Positions 1-9,700 of a stretch of 64,000 nt of DNA are shown piece after piece. The notes below the pieces were generated by a model. That model had not been told where the DNA came from and did not search any database. It saw only the letters and a list, made by a program, of their open reading frames with translations. Within the stretch, counting starts at the first letter, position 1. The number at the start of each line of letters is the position of its first letter. Source of the DNA: Sphingomonas sp. LY29. Lineage in GTDB: Bacteria > Pseudomonadota > Alphaproteobacteria > Sphingomonadales > Sphingomonadaceae. A program made the translations under genes and the position numbers. The DNA lies in NCBI RefSeq assembly GCF_035593985.1, contig NZ_CP141587.1, forward strand, positions 2,292,001-2,356,000. Direction: 5' to 3'.

Positions 1-1
1 A

Positions 2-235
2 GCCAAGACCGCGGTCGAAGGCGGCGATGGCGAGACCATAAAGGCCAAGACCGATGCGCTTGCGCAGGTCGCGATGAAGATGGGTCAGTCGATCTACGAA
101 AAGACCCAGGCCGCCGGCGGTGCCGACGCGACCACCGACGGTCCGACCGCGGACGCCACGGCAGACGCGGGCCAGCCCGAGGAAGAAGTGGTCGACGCCG
201 AATTCTCGGAAGTCGACGACGACAAGAAAGCCTGA
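2..235 (+). CDS. dnaK: DnaK (Hsp70) chaperone, C-terminal end only
   Basis: This is the 3' end of a gene that begins outside the window. The frame reads a helical lid segment ending in an acidic tail ([17 protein letters not shown]) typical of the disordered C-terminus of bacterial DnaK, whose [14 protein letters not shown] consensus is well known. DnaK is the ATP-dependent cytosolic Hsp70 that works with DnaJ and GrpE. The next gene downstream on the same strand is dnaJ, the usual order. Only about 77 codons are present, so the nucleotide-binding domain cannot be assessed. Confidence 0.93.
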   Translation, partial: AKTAVEGGDGETIKAKTDALAQVAMKMGQSIYEKTQAAGGADATTDGPTADATADAGQPEEEVVDAEFSEVDDDKKA

Positions 236-258
236 TTGCGGCAATGGCCGTTCGTTCG

Positions 259-320
259 GGGCCTGTCACCGGATCGCTCGCCACCCGCACGAAGTGGCGC
301 AGCGGTCGGGTGACGGGCCC
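259..320 (+). other. Long stem-loop between dnaK and dnaJ
   Basis: The intergenic region folds into a long imperfect hairpin. Outer arms GGGCC (259-263) and GTCACC (265-270) pair with GGTGAC (309-314) and GGCCC (316-320) around a single mismatch. Inner arms 275-284 and 294-304 pair with one bulged base. No T-run follows, so it is not a canonical Rho-independent terminator. It sits 24 bases before the dnaJ start and could attenuate read-through, stabilise the dnaK mRNA 3' end or be processed. The role is inferred; the pairing is visible. Confidence 0.6.
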
Positions 321-343
321 GGTTCGTGAGGGGTGGGAAAGCA

Positions 344-1468
344 GTGAGCGTGGTTGAGACCGATTATTACGAACTTCTTGGCGTCTCGCGCGATGCCGAC
401 GGCGCGACGATCAAGTCCGCGTACCGGCGGCTGGCGATGGAATGCCATCCGGACCGGCACGGTGGCTGCACCGAGCAGGAAGCCAAGTTCAAGTCGCTGA
501 GCGAAGCCTACGACTGCCTGAAGGATCCGCAGAAGCGCGCCGCATACGACCGCTTCGGCCATGCTGCCTTCCAGCAGGGCGGCGGTGGCAATCCGTTCGG
601 CGGCGGGCAGGGCTTCGACGGCTTTTCCGATATCTTCTCCTCGATCTTCGGCGAATTCATGGATCCGCGGGCGCAACGCGCCACCGCGGCGCGCGGATCG
701 GACCTGCGCTATGATCTGGAACTGACGCTGGAGGAAGCGTTCGCGGGGACCGAGAAGACGATCGCGATCCAGTCGCTCAGCGGCTGCGAGGCGTGCAATT
801 CGTCAGGCTCGCGCGGCCACAGCGCGCCGCAGACCTGCACCACCTGCAACGGCGCGGGCAAGGTTCGCGCGAAGCAGGGCTTCTTCGTGGTCGAGCGCGG
901 CTGTCCGACCTGCATGGGGTCGGGTGAAGTCGTCGCCGATCCGTGCGGCGCCTGTGGTGGTGAAGGTCGCGCGCTCAAGAGCCGCAAATTGAGCGTCAAC
1001 ATTCCCGCCGGCGTCGATGACGGCACCCGTATTCGCGTCGCCAGCGAAGGCGAAGCGGGGGTCCGCGGTGCGGGGTCAGGCGACCTCTACCTGTTCGTCC
1101 ACCTGAAGCGGCACGCGCTGTTCGTTCGCGAGGGAACGACGCTGATCGCCGAGGCGCCGATCAGTTTCACCACGGCCTCGCTCGGCGGGCAGATTTCGAT
1201 TCCCGGGATCGACGGTGCGCGGATCGACATCAAGATCCCGGCCGGCATTCAGTCCGGCGAGCAATTGCGTCAGCGGGGCGCTGGCATGAGCGTGCTTCAG
1301 GGCCGCGGTCGCGGCGACCTGATCACCCGCATCCTGGTCGAGACGCCGACCAAGCTCAGCAAGGAGCAGAAGGCGATCCTCGAACAATTCCGCGCGACCG
1401 AGACGGGTGACGAATGTCCGGCTAGCAAGGGTTTCTTCGGCCGGATCCGCCACCTGTTCGAAGGCTGA
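344..1468 (+). CDS. dnaJ: Molecular chaperone DnaJ (Hsp40)
   Basis: DnaJ delivers unfolded clients to DnaK and stimulates its ATPase. From the GTG at 344 the product is 374 residues, the normal length. The J-domain has the HPD motif at residues 35-37. A Gly/Phe-rich linker follows (about 79-105). Four CxxC zinc-binding motifs lie between residues 148 and 210 (CEAC, CTTC, CPTC, CGAC), then the C-terminal client-binding domains. An in-frame GTG at 326 would add six residues, but the purine-rich stretch just before 344 favours the later start. The stop is one base from the convergent bphP stop, with no room for a separate terminator. Confidence 0.96.
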   Translation: MSVVETDYYELLGVSRDADGATIKSAYRRLAMECHPDRHGGCTEQEAKFKSLSEAYDCLKDPQKRAAYDRFGHAAFQQGGGGNPFGGGQGFDGFSDIFSSIFGEFMDPRAQRATAARGSDLRYDLELTLEEAFAGTEKTIAIQSLSGCEACNSSGSRGHSAPQTCTTCNGAGKVRAKQGFFVVERGCPTCMGSGEVVADPCGACGGEGRALKSRKLSVNIPAGVDDGTRIRVASEGEAGVRGAGSGDLYLFVHLKRHALFVREGTTLIAEAPISFTTASLGGQISIPGIDGARIDIKIPAGIQSGEQLRQRGAGMSVLQGRGRGDLITRILVETPTKLSKEQKAILEQFRATETGDECPASKGFFGRIRHLFEG

Positions 1469-1469
1469 T

Positions 1470-4052
1470 CTACTCGGCGTCTTCCAGAATGTCGGGAAGC
1501 CGCCGGGCTACCGTCGCCAGCGTGTAGGGCTTCTGAAGGACGATTCGCGCCAAGTGACGGTCGGGCAGGCGCGCCTGCTCGCCATAGCCGGTCGCGAACA
1601 TGAACGGGATGCCGAGATCGTCGAGACGGTCCGCAATCGCGAAGCTGTTCGAATCGCCGAGGTTGATGTCGAGGATGGCGACGTCGGGCTTATGCTTGTC
1701 GATGGTGACGATCGCGCCGGGGACGGTCGGTTCGCTCAGCACTTCGCCCGCACCGAGGCGAGTCAGCACGTCCTCAGCGTCGAGGGCGATGATCAGGCTG
1801 TCCTCGACGAGAAGGACCTTCCTTCCTCCCAGCAAGTCGGGCGTCTTCTTCTCCGCAATCGTCCGCGACCGCGCGTGGGGAAGGCTGATTTCCTTATGCT
1901 TTTCCGGGTCGTCGCTAACGACGATGTGATTGCCGGGAATGACGAAGCGGGCAGTGAAGCCGTCGGCAGCGTAATCGACATCGGAAGTGCCGCCCAAGTC
2001 GTAAGGGACACTGTGCTGGATGATCGTCGTGCCGAAGCCGCGGCGGGTCGGTTCGGTCACCGTCGGACCGCCGACTTCAGTCCAGTCGATGACGAGTGCT
2101 CCGCTATTGTCGATGTTCCACCGAACTTCGACGCGGCCGTTTTCGCTGAGACTGCCGTACTTGGCCGAATTGGTAACGAGTTCGTGGATGACGAGCGCCA
2201 TGGTCGAATAGGCCTGTGGGCGGAGCAGGACCTGGTCGCCATAGGTTTCGATCCGATCCTGCCGGTCGCTGAGGAAGGCCGCGACTTCGGCATCGATCAG
2301 GCTCCTAAGCGGGGCTGGCCCCCACTGATCGTCGGTGATCTGATTGTGCGCCCGGGCGAGGGCATGGACGCGCTGGTCGATGGTCGCGACGAAATCCTCA
2401 ATCGACGAGCCTTCGGGCGGCTTCGACTGGCGCACCAATCCGCGGATCAGCGAGAGAATATTACGAACGCGGTGATTGAGCTCGGCGATCAGCAGCTCCT
2501 GCCGATCGGACGCTGCCTGTCGTTCGACGCTGGCCTCGTCGGCCAGTCGAAGCACGACCTCGATCAGCGTGGCGCGGAGAGTCTCGGCGACGCGCAGCTC
2601 CGACGGCGTGAACTTCTCCGACTTGCCGTGGACGGTCTCCTTATATTCCTCGAAGCTCTGGCGAGGATGGAGACGCGGACCGTTGGGGCCGAATTCCACG
2701 GGCTTCTGCGGATTGCCGGCCCAGCGCACCGATTGGATGATTTCCTGCCGGAACAGGACGACATAATCGCGCGGGCTTCGGCTTATCGGGATGGCGAGCA
2801 TCCCGGCCGCGCGCGAACTGAAGCGCTCGGCGTCAGGGACGAGGCTGCTGATCTGGTCGGTTGCGAAGGTCTTGCCCGCCGCAGCGCCGTTGAGCGCGTT
2901 GACGATCTGCGCGAAGCCGGGGGTGTCGGGGGTCTGGCCCGAAAAAGCGTAATTGCCGTTGATCCAGACGCCGACGCCATCGGCCGGGATCGCGCTGGTC
3001 AGGATGTCGCTGAGCCAGTCGGGATCGTTGAGTAGCGATTCGTCCGACGCGACCGCGCCGAGCAGCTGGTCGCTGATGTCGCGCGCCTGCCGCTCATATT
3101 CCATCGTCATCTGGCGCTCGCGCGCCTCGATCCGCATCGCGAACATCTGCGCGAACAATTCGGCGACCGAGCGGCGTTCGAAGCTGGGGCAGCGCGGGCT
3201 GTAATGGTGGCAGGCAATCAGGCCCCACAGCTCGCCATCGACGACGATCGAAATCGACATCGACGCGCGGACGCCCATGTTGCGCAGATATTCGATGTGG
3301 ATCGGCGAAACCGAACGAAGCACCGACAGCGACAGGTCGAGCGGCTGCTTATGCTCGTCGAGGGTGGGGACGATCGGAACCGGCACGGCCTCGATGTCGG
3401 TGATGACCCGAAGCAGGCTGCGCTTGTAGAGTTCGCGCGCCTGGCGCGGAATGTCCGTCGCGGGGTAGCGAAGCCCCATGAAGCTGCCGATCCCCCCCTT
3501 GGCGCTTTCGGCGACGACTTCGCCCGAGCCGTCGCCGGCGAACCGATAGACCATGACGCGGTCGAAGCCGGTCAGCGCCCGCACTTGGCGCGCGCCTTCG
3601 TTGAAAAAGCGCGCGAGATCCGTCGCCTGTTCGAGCCGGCTGATCATTCCGCGAACGGTGCCGGTCGCATCGCCATAGTGATGCTCGGTCGACGGTTCGG
3701 CCTCGATGATCACCTGGCTGCCGACGCTGTGCACGGCAATGTCGTACGGGCGCCCGTTCTCCGCCAGCGGGCAGCGGAACATGCGTTCGATCGCATCGGC
3801 ACCGCGAAGGAGCGCGAGGCGGTTGCGGAGCGAGTGGATGGCTTCGTGGCTAAGTAGGGTCGAGGCTGGCTTGCCGATCAGCGTCGCCGGATCGACATCA
3901 AAGAATTCGCCGATGTTGGCGGAAACGCGGGCGATCAGCCAATCGGTCGAGACGACCAGCATGAAGCCGATCGGCTGAATGGCGCCAAGCTGGTGAATGG
4001 GTTCGCGGTCACAATTGGTGAGATCGACTTGGGGCGGTAGTGCGGAGTTCAT
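1470..4052 (-). CDS. bphP: Bacteriophytochrome: PAS-GAF-PHY sensor, HWE-type histidine kinase and C-terminal receiver
   Basis: An 860-residue red/far-red photoreceptor kinase. The biliverdin-attachment Cys is at position 14 in the N-terminal extension, followed by PAS (about 20-125), GAF (about 140-310) with the PATDIPRQ motif around D200-I201-P202, and PHY (about 320-500) with the tongue motif PRQSF at 463-467. The transmitter has H527 in ELNHRVRN, an N-box IHELVTNSAKYG and a WxE motif (657-659) characteristic of HWE kinases. A receiver occupies about 745-860 with D795 and K841 and contains FATGY after beta4. The start codon overlaps the bphO stop (ATGA), so chromophore enzyme and apoprotein are translationally coupled. 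It signals in the cytoplasm; the output partner is not identifiable here. Confidence 0.95.
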   Translation of the reverse strand: MNSALPPQVDLTNCDREPIHQLGAIQPIGFMLVVSTDWLIARVSANIGEFFDVDPATLIGKPASTLLSHEAIHSLRNRLALLRGADAIERMFRCPLAENGRPYDIAVHSVGSQVIIEAEPSTEHHYGDATGTVRGMISRLEQATDLARFFNEGARQVRALTGFDRVMVYRFAGDGSGEVVAESAKGGIGSFMGLRYPATDIPRQARELYKRSLLRVITDIEAVPVPIVPTLDEHKQPLDLSLSVLRSVSPIHIEYLRNMGVRASMSISIVVDGELWGLIACHHYSPRCPSFERRSVAELFAQMFAMRIEARERQMTMEYERQARDISDQLLGAVASDESLLNDPDWLSDILTSAIPADGVGVWINGNYAFSGQTPDTPGFAQIVNALNGAAAGKTFATDQISSLVPDAERFSSRAAGMLAIPISRSPRDYVVLFRQEIIQSVRWAGNPQKPVEFGPNGPRLHPRQSFEEYKETVHGKSEKFTPSELRVAETLRATLIEVVLRLADEASVERQAASDRQELLIAELNHRVRNILSLIRGLVRQSKPPEGSSIEDFVATIDQRVHALARAHNQITDDQWGPAPLRSLIDAEVAAFLSDRQDRIETYGDQVLLRPQAYSTMALVIHELVTNSAKYGSLSENGRVEVRWNIDNSGALVIDWTEVGGPTVTEPTRRGFGTTIIQHSVPYDLGGTSDVDYAADGFTARFVIPGNHIVVSDDPEKHKEISLPHARSRTIAEKKTPDLLGGRKVLLVEDSLIIALDAEDVLTRLGAGEVLSEPTVPGAIVTIDKHKPDVAILDINLGDSNSFAIADRLDDLGIPFMFATGYGEQARLPDRHLARIVLQKPYTLATVARRLPDILEDAE

Positions 4053-4585
4053 TCATCTTCCAAGGTCGTGCCGGACGGCATGAAGCAAGCGAACGTCTCG
4101 ACTGCCTTTTGCCCCGCCAGATTCCGTTGAACGTCGGAAACGAGATTTCGTTCAAGATCAGCGATGAAGTGCCGCCAGCTGCCTTTCGGGGAGGGGGCGT
4201 CGAGGAACGTTCGGGGCATAGTGCCCGGCACGTCGCGTTTCAGCAAGGCGCCGCCGAGGCGCGAGCCTTCAAGGACGTAAGCGCCTCCCCAGATCGCGGC
4301 TTCGCTGTCGTAGGCGGGAGGCTCACACGGCGCGGGCGGCGTCAGGCCGAGTGCTTCTAAATCGCCGAGGAGCAACGTCAATCGGCGGCGACTGTCCCAG
4401 TCGGTGATGACCAGCGAAGCACCGGCTTCGTCGAGCGCCTGCTCGACGGGGAGGAACGCCGACGCCTGGGCGAGCAGGAAGCGGGCGTAATCGTCCGGAT
4501 CCGCGAGGTCGAGGCGCGAGAAATAGGCGTCGACCCGCTGGTGCGCCGCATCGGTCGCGGCGCGAAGCGCGGCGCGTGCGGTCAA
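4049..4585 (-). CDS. bphO: Heme oxygenase (biliverdin-forming, BphO type)
   Basis: Oxidatively opens heme to biliverdin, CO and iron, supplying the chromophore for the adjacent phytochrome. The 178-residue product has the family N-terminus LRAATDAAHQRVD, with H15 as the expected proximal heme ligand, and a Gly-rich distal segment (WGGAYVLEGSRLGG). The open frame extends further upstream inside purB, but homology begins at a TTG at 4585 that overlaps the purB stop as TTGA, so I take this as the start. Its stop overlaps the bphP ATG. The tight coupling with bphP is strong contextual support. Confidence 0.9.
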   Translation of the reverse strand: MTARAALRAATDAAHQRVDAYFSRLDLADPDDYARFLLAQASAFLPVEQALDEAGASLVITDWDSRRRLTLLLGDLEALGLTPPAPCEPPAYDSEAAIWGGAYVLEGSRLGGALLKRDVPGTMPRTFLDAPSPKGSWRHFIADLERNLVSDVQRNLAGQKAVETFACFMPSGTTLEDE

Positions 4586-5910
4586 GCCGCGGCCGGACCG
4601 AACACCCGGTCGAAGATCGTGTCGATCCGCTTGAGGTGGTAGCCAAGATCGAACAGCGCCGACAGTTCCGCGTCCGACAGTCGCGCGGTCACGTCGGGAT
4701 CCGCGCGAAGCAGGTCGAGGAGATTGAGCGCGCCGTCGCTTTCCCACACTTTCATCGCGTTGCGCTGGACGAGCGAATAGCTGTCCTCGCGGCTGAGGCC
4801 GGCCTGGGTCAGCGCGAGCAGGACGCGCTGCGAGTGGATGAGGCCGCCCATGCGGTCCATGTTGCGCTGCATGCGGTCGGGATAGACGAGCAGCTTGTCG
4901 ATCACGCCGGTAAGGCGGGCGAGCGCGAAATCGAGGGTGATGCAGGCGTCGGGGCCGATGAAGCGTTCGACCGACGAGTGCGAGATGTCGCGTTCATGCC
5001 AGAGCGCGACATTCTCCATCGCCGGGACGACCGCGGCGCGAACGACGCGGGCGAGGCCGGTGAGATTCTCGGTCAGCACCGGGTTGCGCTTGTGCGGCAT
5101 CGCCGACGAGCCCTTCTGGCCGGGCGAGAAATATTCCTCCGCCTCGAGCACCTCGGTGCGCTGGAGGTGCCTGATTTCGACCGCGAGCCGCTCGATGGAC
5201 GAAGCGATGATGCCGAGCACCGCGAAGAACATCGCGTGCCGGTCGCGCGGGATCACCTGCGTCGAGGTCGGCTCGGGCGAGAGGCCGAGTTCGGCGGCGA
5301 CATGTTCCTCGATCGCGGGATCGATATTGGCGAAAGTACCTACCGCGCCGCTAATCGCGCAGGTGGCGATGTCGTCGCGCGCAGCTTTCAGGCGGACGAG
5401 GTTGCGGTCGAATTCGGCGTAGGCCTGCGCCAGCTTAAGCCCGAAGGTCACCGGCTCGGCATGGATGCCGTGGCTTCGACCGATCGTCGGGGTCATCTTA
5501 TGCTCGAGGGCGCGACGCTTCAGCACGTCGAGGAGCTTTTCGAGATCCGCGACCAGCAGGTCGGCGGACTGCTTGAGCTGCACCGCGAGGCTGGTATCGA
5601 GCACGTCACTGGAGGTCATGCCCTGATGAAGCCAGCGCCGTTCAGGACCGAGCTTCTCGCCGGCCCATGTCAGGAAGGCGATGACGTCATGCTTGGTGAC
5701 CGCTTCGATCGCATCGATGGCGGGAACGTCGATCTCGCCGAGCACGTCTGCGTCGTACGCCTTGCGGATCGTGGTGGCGTCGTCGGCGGGAATCATTCCG
5801 ATCTTGCCCATCGCTTCGGCGGCGAAGACTTCGATCTGCCACCAGATGCGGTAGCGGTTTTCGGACGACCAGATCGCGGTCATGGCGGGGCGGGAATAGC
5901 GAGGAACCAT
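4582..5910 (-). CDS. purB: Adenylosuccinate lyase
   Basis: Cleaves adenylosuccinate to AMP and SAICAR to AICAR in purine synthesis. The product is 442 residues, with the fumarase/aspartase superfamily signature SSAMPHKRNP at about 268-277, GSSAMPHK being diagnostic for PurB. The N-terminus (MVPRYSRPAMTAIWS) matches the usual start of alphaproteobacterial PurB. Its stop overlaps the start of bphO, an unexpected partner, so some purB transcripts probably continue into the photoreceptor genes. Confidence 0.97.
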   Translation of the reverse strand: MVPRYSRPAMTAIWSSENRYRIWWQIEVFAAEAMGKIGMIPADDATTIRKAYDADVLGEIDVPAIDAIEAVTKHDVIAFLTWAGEKLGPERRWLHQGMTSSDVLDTSLAVQLKQSADLLVADLEKLLDVLKRRALEHKMTPTIGRSHGIHAEPVTFGLKLAQAYAEFDRNLVRLKAARDDIATCAISGAVGTFANIDPAIEEHVAAELGLSPEPTSTQVIPRDRHAMFFAVLGIIASSIERLAVEIRHLQRTEVLEAEEYFSPGQKGSSAMPHKRNPVLTENLTGLARVVRAAVVPAMENVALWHERDISHSSVERFIGPDACITLDFALARLTGVIDKLLVYPDRMQRNMDRMGGLIHSQRVLLALTQAGLSREDSYSLVQRNAMKVWESDGALNLLDLLRADPDVTARLSDAELSALFDLGYHLKRIDTIFDRVFGPAAA

Positions 5911-5956
5911 GGGCGAGGCGGCTAGCAGGGCGCGCGGGGCATCGCAATTGCGCCGA

Positions 5957-6649
5957 TCAGATCAGGCCCATCGCCTTCATGCTCGACCGGCCCTGCGCGC
6001 CGACGATGACATGGTCGTGCACGGTGATCTTCATATGGCGGCCAGCTTCGATCAAATCCTTGGTCAGGCGAATGTCCTGACGGCTGGGGGAGGGGTCGCC
6101 GCTGGGATGATTGTGGACGATGATGATCGCGGTGGCGCCGAGCGCGATGGCGCGCGCCATCACCTCGCGGACATGGACCGAAGCCTCGTCGACGCTTCCG
6201 CTCCACATCGCCTCGTTGGCGATCAGCATGTTGCGGGCGTTCAAGAACAGGATGCGGACCTCCTCGATCCCCTGATGACCCATCGCCGCCTGCAGATAGT
6301 CGCCGAGCGCGTCCCAGCTTGAGAGGACGGGGCGACCCTCGATCCGCGTTTCCAGAAGTCGCAGCGAAGTCGCTTCGGCAATCTTCAGCGCGCCGATCAC
6401 GCCGTCGCTCAATCCTTCGCGGCGAAGCGTCTCGGCGTCGGCTCCAAGAAGCGGCCCGATGCCGCCGAACCGCGCGATCAGCGTTTTTGCCCGCGCCTTG
6501 GTGTCGCGGCGCGGGATTGCGAGCGCCAACAGATATTCGACAAGTTCATGATCAAGCAGTGCCTTGCCGCCGCCATCGAAAAGGCGCTGGCGAAGGCGGG
6601 CACGGTGGCCGGCGGCGTCGGCCGGCCCGGGGGTCGGTTCATCCGCCAT
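5957..6649 (-). CDS. radC: RadC family protein (JAB/MPN metalloprotease-like fold)
   Basis: A 230-residue protein with an N-terminal helix-hairpin-helix-like region (about 20-95) and a C-terminal JAB domain carrying the zinc motif HNHPSGDPSPS at 179-189 plus the following Asp. RadC was originally linked to DNA repair, but its biochemical role is not established. It lies 46 bases upstream of purB on the same strand and is divergent from the ydbH-like gene, so 6650-6742 must contain both start regions. Confidence 0.92.
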   Translation of the reverse strand: MADEPTPGPADAAGHRARLRQRLFDGGGKALLDHELVEYLLALAIPRRDTKARAKTLIARFGGIGPLLGADAETLRREGLSDGVIGALKIAEATSLRLLETRIEGRPVLSSWDALGDYLQAAMGHQGIEEVRILFLNARNMLIANEAMWSGSVDEASVHVREVMARAIALGATAIIIVHNHPSGDPSPSRQDIRLTKDLIEAGRHMKITVHDHVIVGAQGRSSMKAMGLI

Positions 6650-6742
6650 GGCATCGCAATGCTAGGGTGGCGAAAAGGACACGACAAGGGTTAAGCGTGA
6701 CACAGGCGGAACGGTCCGCGAGGCGCGGGGTTGTTCGGCAGA

Positions 6743-9700
6743 ATGAGCGTTGGCAGTGAAGATGGCGGGCTTCGTGAAGAAGTAGCGAAGGAACTCGACG
6801 AAGGTCTCGTCGAGCCTATCGTCGTTCGCCATCGCGGCCATTGGCACCGCGTATGGCGTTTTACTCGGCTTGGAATGCTGGTCATTCTGATACTGGCGCT
6901 TTTGGCGCTCGCGGGGGTGTGGATTTTTCGCAAGCCGATTGCCGAAGACCTTCTGGCGGACGAAATGCGCAGCCGCGGGGTCGAAGCGACCTACCGCATC
7001 GATCGCGTGGGCCTTCGCACGCAAGAACTGAGCAACCTTGTTATCGGTGATCCCGCCAACCCCGACCTGACCGCGCGCAAGGCCGTGGTGCAGGTGCGGA
7101 TCAAATGGAACGGCAAGGTCGAGGTCTATCGCGTCGCGGCGCGCGGCGTTCGGCTGAAGGGCCGGGTGGTCGGCAATCGCGTCAGCTGGGGCCAGATCGA
7201 CAAGCTGCTTCCGCCGCCAAGCGGGAAGCCGTTCACGCTGCCCGACCTCGCGGTGGATCTGAAGGACGCGACGATCGCGCTTGCCACCCCGTACGGCCCC
7301 TTGGGCTTTGCGCTGGAGGGGCGTGGCAATTTGTCGGGCGGTTTCCGCGGAAAGCTTGCGGCCTCTGCGCCGAGACTTCGGCCCGGGTCGTGCACGCTCG
7401 ATTCGTTCAAGGCATTCGTTAAGGTCGGCGTGACCGCGCGAAGTCCGCGCGTCGAAGGACCGATCGGTGCGACCCGCTTCGCCTGCCCGGCGAGCAATCT
7501 CGTTCTTGATCAGCCGCGGATGGAGATCGATTCGCGCTTTTCAGAGGCTTTCGGAAGCTTCGATGGAAGCGGGCGCCTGTCGCTCGCGGGCCTCACCGCG
7601 GGCGTGAACGGCCTCGCCGGAGTCACCAGCAACCTCACCTTCAAGGGAAGCCCCACCACGATCCTTGGACGGATCGACCTGTCGGCGCGCAACGCCAGGA
7701 TCGCGCGGGTGCTGGCGCAGCGGACGCGGTTCGACGGCCGCTACCGGCTGGAAGCGCGGCGCGGTGGCCTGACCTTGGTGGGCGACTATGGCGCATCCTC
7801 GGTCGCAACCGCACCGGGACTGACGTCGTCGCTGACCGATCCGCTTCGTTCGGCCGCTGGAACACCGCTGGCGCCGATTGCCGAGCGACTGGCCGCCAGC
7901 ATCCAGGGCGCGGCCCGCCAATTCGACGTGTTCGGGTCACTGCGCCTGATCAACCAGCGCGGCGGGGGCGCGGTCCGGATCGAGACCGCCGAAGCACGGT
8001 CGGCTAGCGGCGCGCGGATCGACGTGTCGGGCGGCGACGGCGTGACCTTCTACTGGCCCGACAATCGGCTTCGCATCGACGGCAACATCGCTGCGGCGGG
8101 AGGCGGTCTCCCGACCGCACGCATCGCCTTGCGCCAGCCCCGAAATGGTGGGCCGATCAGCGGGACCGCCGACATCGCGCCGCTCGCAGCGGGGGGTGCG
8201 AAGCTGACGCTGGCGACCGTTCGCTTCTCGGGCCGCAGCGATGAGTGGACACAGATCGACACGATCGCGCTGATGGACGGGCCGTTCTCCAATGGACGCG
8301 TCACGGGGTTGCGCCTGCCAATCGCGGGACGGATCGGTGCCGGAGGCGCGCTCCGGTTCGGCGAGGGCTGCATCGATGCGCGCTTCGCCAGTCTGACGAC
8401 GGGTTCGCTTCGCCTTGGCCCGACGCGACTTCCGCTGTGCGCGACGAACGGCGCGATCCTCAGCCGTGTCGCCGGGGGGCGAACCGACATCGGCGTCGCG
8501 ACCAACAATTTGCGCCTTCGCGGCGCGCTCGGCCGCTCGCCGTTCTCGCTTGATGCGGCGCGCGCGCGGTTCGGCGACGGCAGCCGTTTCGACCTGAGCC
8601 GCGCGAGAGCGAGGTTGGGCCAGCCCAATTCGCCGGTGCTGATCAACGCGGAGACGCTGCTGGGCACTTTTGCCGGAAGCGGGATTACCGGCACCTTCGC
8701 CGGCGGCGATGCGACGATCGGACGCGTTCCGCTGCGCATCACCGATGCCGACGGACGCTGGCGGTTCTTCGGCGGCGACCTTGGCGTCGACAGCGCACTC
8801 ACCGTGTCCGATCAGGCCGATCCGGCGCGTTTCTACCCGCTGCGCAGCGACAATGTCCGCTTCACGCTTGCCGACGGCCGGATCAAGGCGCTCGGGACGC
8901 TCCGCCATCCGCCAAGCGGGACGGCGGTGACCGAGGTCACGATCAATCATAATCTCGACAATGGTCGCGGCGATGCGCTGCTCGACGTTCCGATCCTGAC
9001 CTTTGGCGAGCAGTTGCAGCCCGAGGAACTGACCCGCCTGACCGAAGGCGTGATCGCGCTGGTCGAGGGGTCGGTCAACGGGCAGGGGCGCATCGCGTGG
9101 AACGGCAGTGGCGGCGTGACCTCGAGCGGCGAATTCTCGACCCGCGACCTCGACCTTGCGGCGGCGTTCGGTCCAGTGACTGGCATTGCGGGGACGGTCG
9201 CGTTCGACGACCTGCTCGGCCTTACCACGGCGCCGGGACAGACGCTGAACGTCGCGTCGATCAACCCCGGTATTCTCGTCGAGAACGGGGTCATTCGCTA
9301 TCAGATACTCCCGGACCGACTGGTGAAGATCGAGCGCGGCGAATGGCCGTTCATGGGCGGGCGGCTGGTCCTGCAGGAAACGATCCTCAACTTCGGCCGC
9401 CCGAGCGCCAAGCGGCTGACGTTCGAGGTGATCGGGCTCGATGCCGAGACCTTCGTCGGTTCGCTCGGCTTCAAGGAAATCCAGGCGTCGGGCGTATTCG
9501 ACGGCGTCCTGCCGATGATCTTCGACGACGAGGGCGGGCGGATCGTCGGCGGTCGTCTCGACAGCCGGCCCGGTGGCGGGACGCTGGCCTATAATGGCGT
9601 CGTCAATCGCGCTAATCTGGGCACCATGGGCGGACTGGCCTTCGACGCGCTGCGCGACCTTCGCTTCCGGTCGATGATCATCCGGCTGGACGGCTTCCTC

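Noticed and set aside
1407..3035. A 542-codon plus-strand frame antisense to the phytochrome gene
   Set aside because: A shadow of the phytochrome coding sequence with no recognisable domain and no ribosome site.
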